A stretch of DNA of 7,834 nt, taken from the NCBI GenBank assembly GCA_003230535.1, contig QIEW01000235.1, positions 1 to 7,834 on the forward strand, read 5' to 3'. A program made the position numbers and the translations under genes. The stretch's first letter is position 1. The number at the start of each line of letters is the position of its first letter. The notes beneath the pieces were generated by a model, which ran no database searches, had not been told where the DNA came from, and saw only the letters and a program-made list of their open reading frames with translations. The stretch comes from a bacterium (GTDB taxonomy: Bacteria > SZUA-182 > SZUA-191). This document shows, piece after piece, positions 5,975 to 7,834 of the stretch.

Positions 5975-6118
5975 TGAGCCTCTTGCAAAACTATCTTAGA
6001 TTGTCCCCTCCCGTGAAAACGGGAATCCATAAGTTGCTGATGCCTACACAATCTGGATTCCCGATAAAAGCGCTCGGGAATGACAAATGACATTTTGGAG
6101 ACTTTTGCAAGCATCTCA
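5975..6118. mobile_element. MITE-like palindromic element with TTGCAAAA ends
   Basis: The ends TGAGCCTCTTGCAAAA (5975-5990) and TTTTGCAAGCATCTCA (6103-6118) are inverted repeats matching at 13 of 16 positions. Inside are CGGGAATCCA (6020-6029) with TGGATTCCCG (6054-6063), a perfect 10-bp pair, and two smaller hairpins: CCCGT-GAAA-ACGGG (6010-6023) and TTCCCGA...TCGGGAA (6058-6080). Fully unfolded it would form a long cruciform. There is no coding capacity, so any movement would need a transposase elsewhere. I recall similar elements, with GTCATTCCCG...CGGGAATCC cores and TTGCAAAA ends, in several anaerobic lineages. It lies between the convergent 3' ends of two genes, seven bases past the mnmG stop, where its hairpins might also serve as a terminator for mnmG. 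Confidence 0.68.
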
Positions 6119-6124
6119 TCTGAG

Positions 6125-7834
6125 TTAGCGAGCCTGGTGGCGTTTTAAATACACCATTATTATCGCTAAGGCGGCCGGAGTGACGCCGGGGATGCGGGAG
6201 GCTTGTCCCAGAGATATCGGCCGGATTTGGGAGAGGCGCTGCCGGACCTCTGTGGAGAGACCGGGGACGTTCAGATAATCAAATTCTTTCGGGATAAGTC
6301 GTTCTTCCTGCCCCCCAAAGCGTGCCACTTCAGCGCGCTGACGGCTGATATAACCTTCATATTTTGTTTCCAATTCCACTTGTTCCACTACATCGGGGGG
6401 AAGTTCCGGCCCGCTACCATCCAATATAATAACCTGCTCATAGGTGACTGAGGGGCGTTTGAGTAACTCCGCCAGGCTCCGGGATTCTTTGAGCCCCCAG
6501 GCTTTGGCCAGTTGACGGGCAGCCTGGGTCAATTTAGCGGGAGAAATAAAAGTTTTTTGGAGGCGATTTATTTCTTCTTCAATCATCCGCTTCTTCCGGT
6601 TCAATTTCCGGCGGGTTTCCCCCGAGATTAAGCCTAAGTTATACCCATGCTCCATGAGCCGCATGTCAGCGTTATCCTGCCTAAGGAGCAGCCGGTATTC
6701 AGCCCTGGAGGTAAACATCCGGTATGGTTCCAGTACCCCGCAAGTCACCAGGTCATCCACCATTACCGCCATGTAAGCTTCCGAACGCCGAAGGCTAAGC
6801 GGACCTTTTCCCCGCAGCTTCAGGACGGCGTTGGCGGCGGCCCATAAGCCTTGGGCTGCCGCTTCTTCGTAGCCGGATGTCCCGTTTATCTGGCCGGCAT
6901 GATACAGACCGCCCACCGGTTTAGTCTCCAAGGTAGGTTTAAGCTGCGTTGGCGGACAGAAATCATACTCGATGGCATACCCCGGTCGGACTAACTCTAC
7001 CTTCTCTAACCCCTGGATAGTCCGCAGGAAGGCTATTTGCACCTCGAGGGGCAGGCTGGTGGAAATGCCGTTGGCATAAATCTCGTTTGTCTGTAAGCCT
7101 TCCGGCTCAAAGAAGATCTGATGACGGGCTTTTTCGGCAAACCTGATCACTTTATCCTCGATAGAGGGGCAATAACGCGGTCCGATTCCTTTGATAACTC
7201 CGCAGTAGAGGGGAGATTTGTCCAGGTTATTTCGGATAAGCTTATGAGTATGAGGATTAGTGTGGCCCAAGTAGCAAGGGACATTAGGCAGGGAAATCTC
7301 CTCGGTGGAATATGAGAACGGCAGGGGAGCGGCATCACCATATTGTGGTTCATAGGCGGAGAAATCAATGGTTCTGCCATCCAGCCGGGGTGGTGTCCCG
7401 GTCTTTAAGCGGCCTAAAGCAAACCCTAATTTCCGTAAAGATTTGGATAAGCCGATGGCTGGAAACTCTCCGGCCCGGCCGGCCGGGAAGTGATTAAGGC
7501 CGATGTGAATTAAGCCGTTAAGGAATGTCCCGGTGCATAAGATGACCGACCTGGCCCCATATCTGGCGCCGGCCTGGGTCTGCACCCCCCGGATGAAGTC
7601 TTTATCCACCAGGAGCTCTTCCACTAAATCCTGTTTCAACTCCAACCCCGGCTGGTTCTCCAGCACCCGCTTCATGCGCAGCTTGTATTGCTGCTTGTCG
7701 GCTTGCGCCCGCGGCGCCCGCACCGCCGGGCCCTTCCCGGTATTGAGCATCCGGAACTGGATGCCGGTGTGGTCAATGTTTTTGGCCATCTCGCCGCCAA
7801 GTGCGTCAATCTCCCGCACCAGGTGCCCTTTGGC
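6125..7834 (-). CDS. mnmG: MnmG (GidA), tRNA uridine-34 5-carboxymethylaminomethyl modification enzyme, N-terminus beyond window
   Basis: The frame is open from the right edge (starting [19 protein letters not shown]) to TAA at 6127-6125, giving 569 visible codons. MnmG is typically about 620-630 residues, so roughly 60 N-terminal residues are missing, including the FAD-binding glycine motif. With MnmE it forms the FAD- and folate-dependent complex that modifies C5 of the wobble uridine in certain tRNAs, in the cytoplasm. Diagnostic segments, numbered from the in-window GTG codon at 7819, are: [15 protein letters not shown] (138-152), [13 protein letters not shown] (211-223) with the conserved Cys, [13 protein letters not shown] (313-325), [19 protein letters not shown] (370-388), KYEGYISRQ (486-494), [17 protein letters not shown] (513-529) and [16 protein letters not shown] (535-550). 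The in-window GTG is not the true start, because conserved sequence continues upstream of it to the edge. No mnmE or rsmG neighbour is visible on the downstream side, where a MITE-like element follows. Confidence 0.97.
   Translation of the reverse strand, partial: AKGHLVREIDALGGEMAKNIDHTGIQFRMLNTGKGPAVRAPRAQADKQQYKLRMKRVLENQPGLELKQDLVEELLVDKDFIRGVQTQAGARYGARSVILCTGTFLNGLIHIGLNHFPAGRAGEFPAIGLSKSLRKLGFALGRLKTGTPPRLDGRTIDFSAYEPQYGDAAPLPFSYSTEEISLPNVPCYLGHTNPHTHKLIRNNLDKSPLYCGVIKGIGPRYCPSIEDKVIRFAEKARHQIFFEPEGLQTNEIYANGISTSLPLEVQIAFLRTIQGLEKVELVRPGYAIEYDFCPPTQLKPTLETKPVGGLYHAGQINGTSGYEEAAAQGLWAAANAVLKLRGKGPLSLRRSEAYMAVMVDDLVTCGVLEPYRMFTSRAEYRLLLRQDNADMRLMEHGYNLGLISGETRRKLNRKKRMIEEEINRLQKTFISPAKLTQAARQLAKAWGLKESRSLAELLKRPSVTYEQVIILDGSGPELPPDVVEQVELETKYEGYISRQRAEVARFGGQEERLIPKEFDYLNVPGLSTEVRQRLSQIRPISLGQASRIPGVTPAALAIIMVYLKRHQAR

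Noticed and set aside
5929-6114. 61-codon minus-strand ORF
   Set aside because: It is made almost entirely from the palindromic MITE-like element; such repeats often give spurious ORFs.
1-7834. CRISPR array, tRNA or rRNA genes, toxin-antitoxin or other defence system
   Set aside because: No regularly spaced direct repeats, no tRNA or rRNA signature sequences and no such protein motifs were seen on either strand.

Overview
The window is a bacterial chromosomal segment of moderate GC content. It carries two intact or near-intact gene blocks on the minus strand at its edges, one complete gene on the plus strand in the middle, and a region between them full of mobile-element debris. The gene types suggest a Gram-negative, probably anaerobic lineage such as Desulfobacterota, Nitrospirota or a related uncultivated group. 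These are a UbiB/AarF kinase pair, a B12-binding radical SAM protein, a TTGCAAAA-ended palindromic element and CTCTCCC...GGTGAGGG repeats. The assignment rests on remembered gene style only and is weak.

Left part (1-2303, minus strand): two tandem UbiB/AarF/ADCK-type atypical kinases. The complete copy (624-2303, 559 aa) is followed 82 bp downstream by a paralogue that starts at 541 and runs off the left edge. By hand alignment the two are about 70% identical over the 180 residues that can be compared. Both start at TTG, seven bases after a strong Shine-Dalgarno, with an out-of-frame ATG between.

Middle-left (2304-3713): no intact gene. It holds a CTCTCCC/GGTGAGGG inverted-repeat element (2408-2504), the C-terminal relic of an IS110-family transposase (2650-2805), a decayed half-copy of the same repeat next to the relic's end (2832-2868), a frameshifted remnant of a small protein ending in LGCF (2948-3111), and a second transposase-like C-terminal relic with an in-frame stop (3334-3507). 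A near-consensus promoter (3525-3554) then faces the next gene.

Centre (3714-5690, plus strand): a 658-aa B12-binding-type radical SAM protein with the cluster motif C189-x3-C193-x2-C196. It has a C-terminal STAS-like domain in which the usual phospho-acceptor serine appears to be aspartate. A terminator-like hairpin lies about 130 bp downstream.

Right part (5975-7834): a MITE-like palindromic element of about 144 bp sits between the convergent 3' ends of the radical SAM gene and mnmG. The mnmG gene (tRNA U34 modification, minus strand) lacks its N-terminal ~60 codons because the window ends. The three gene blocks have no obvious shared pathway. I found no CRISPR array, RNA gene or recognisable defence system. 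The least ordinary items are the radical SAM-STAS fusion and the tandem UbiB pair.
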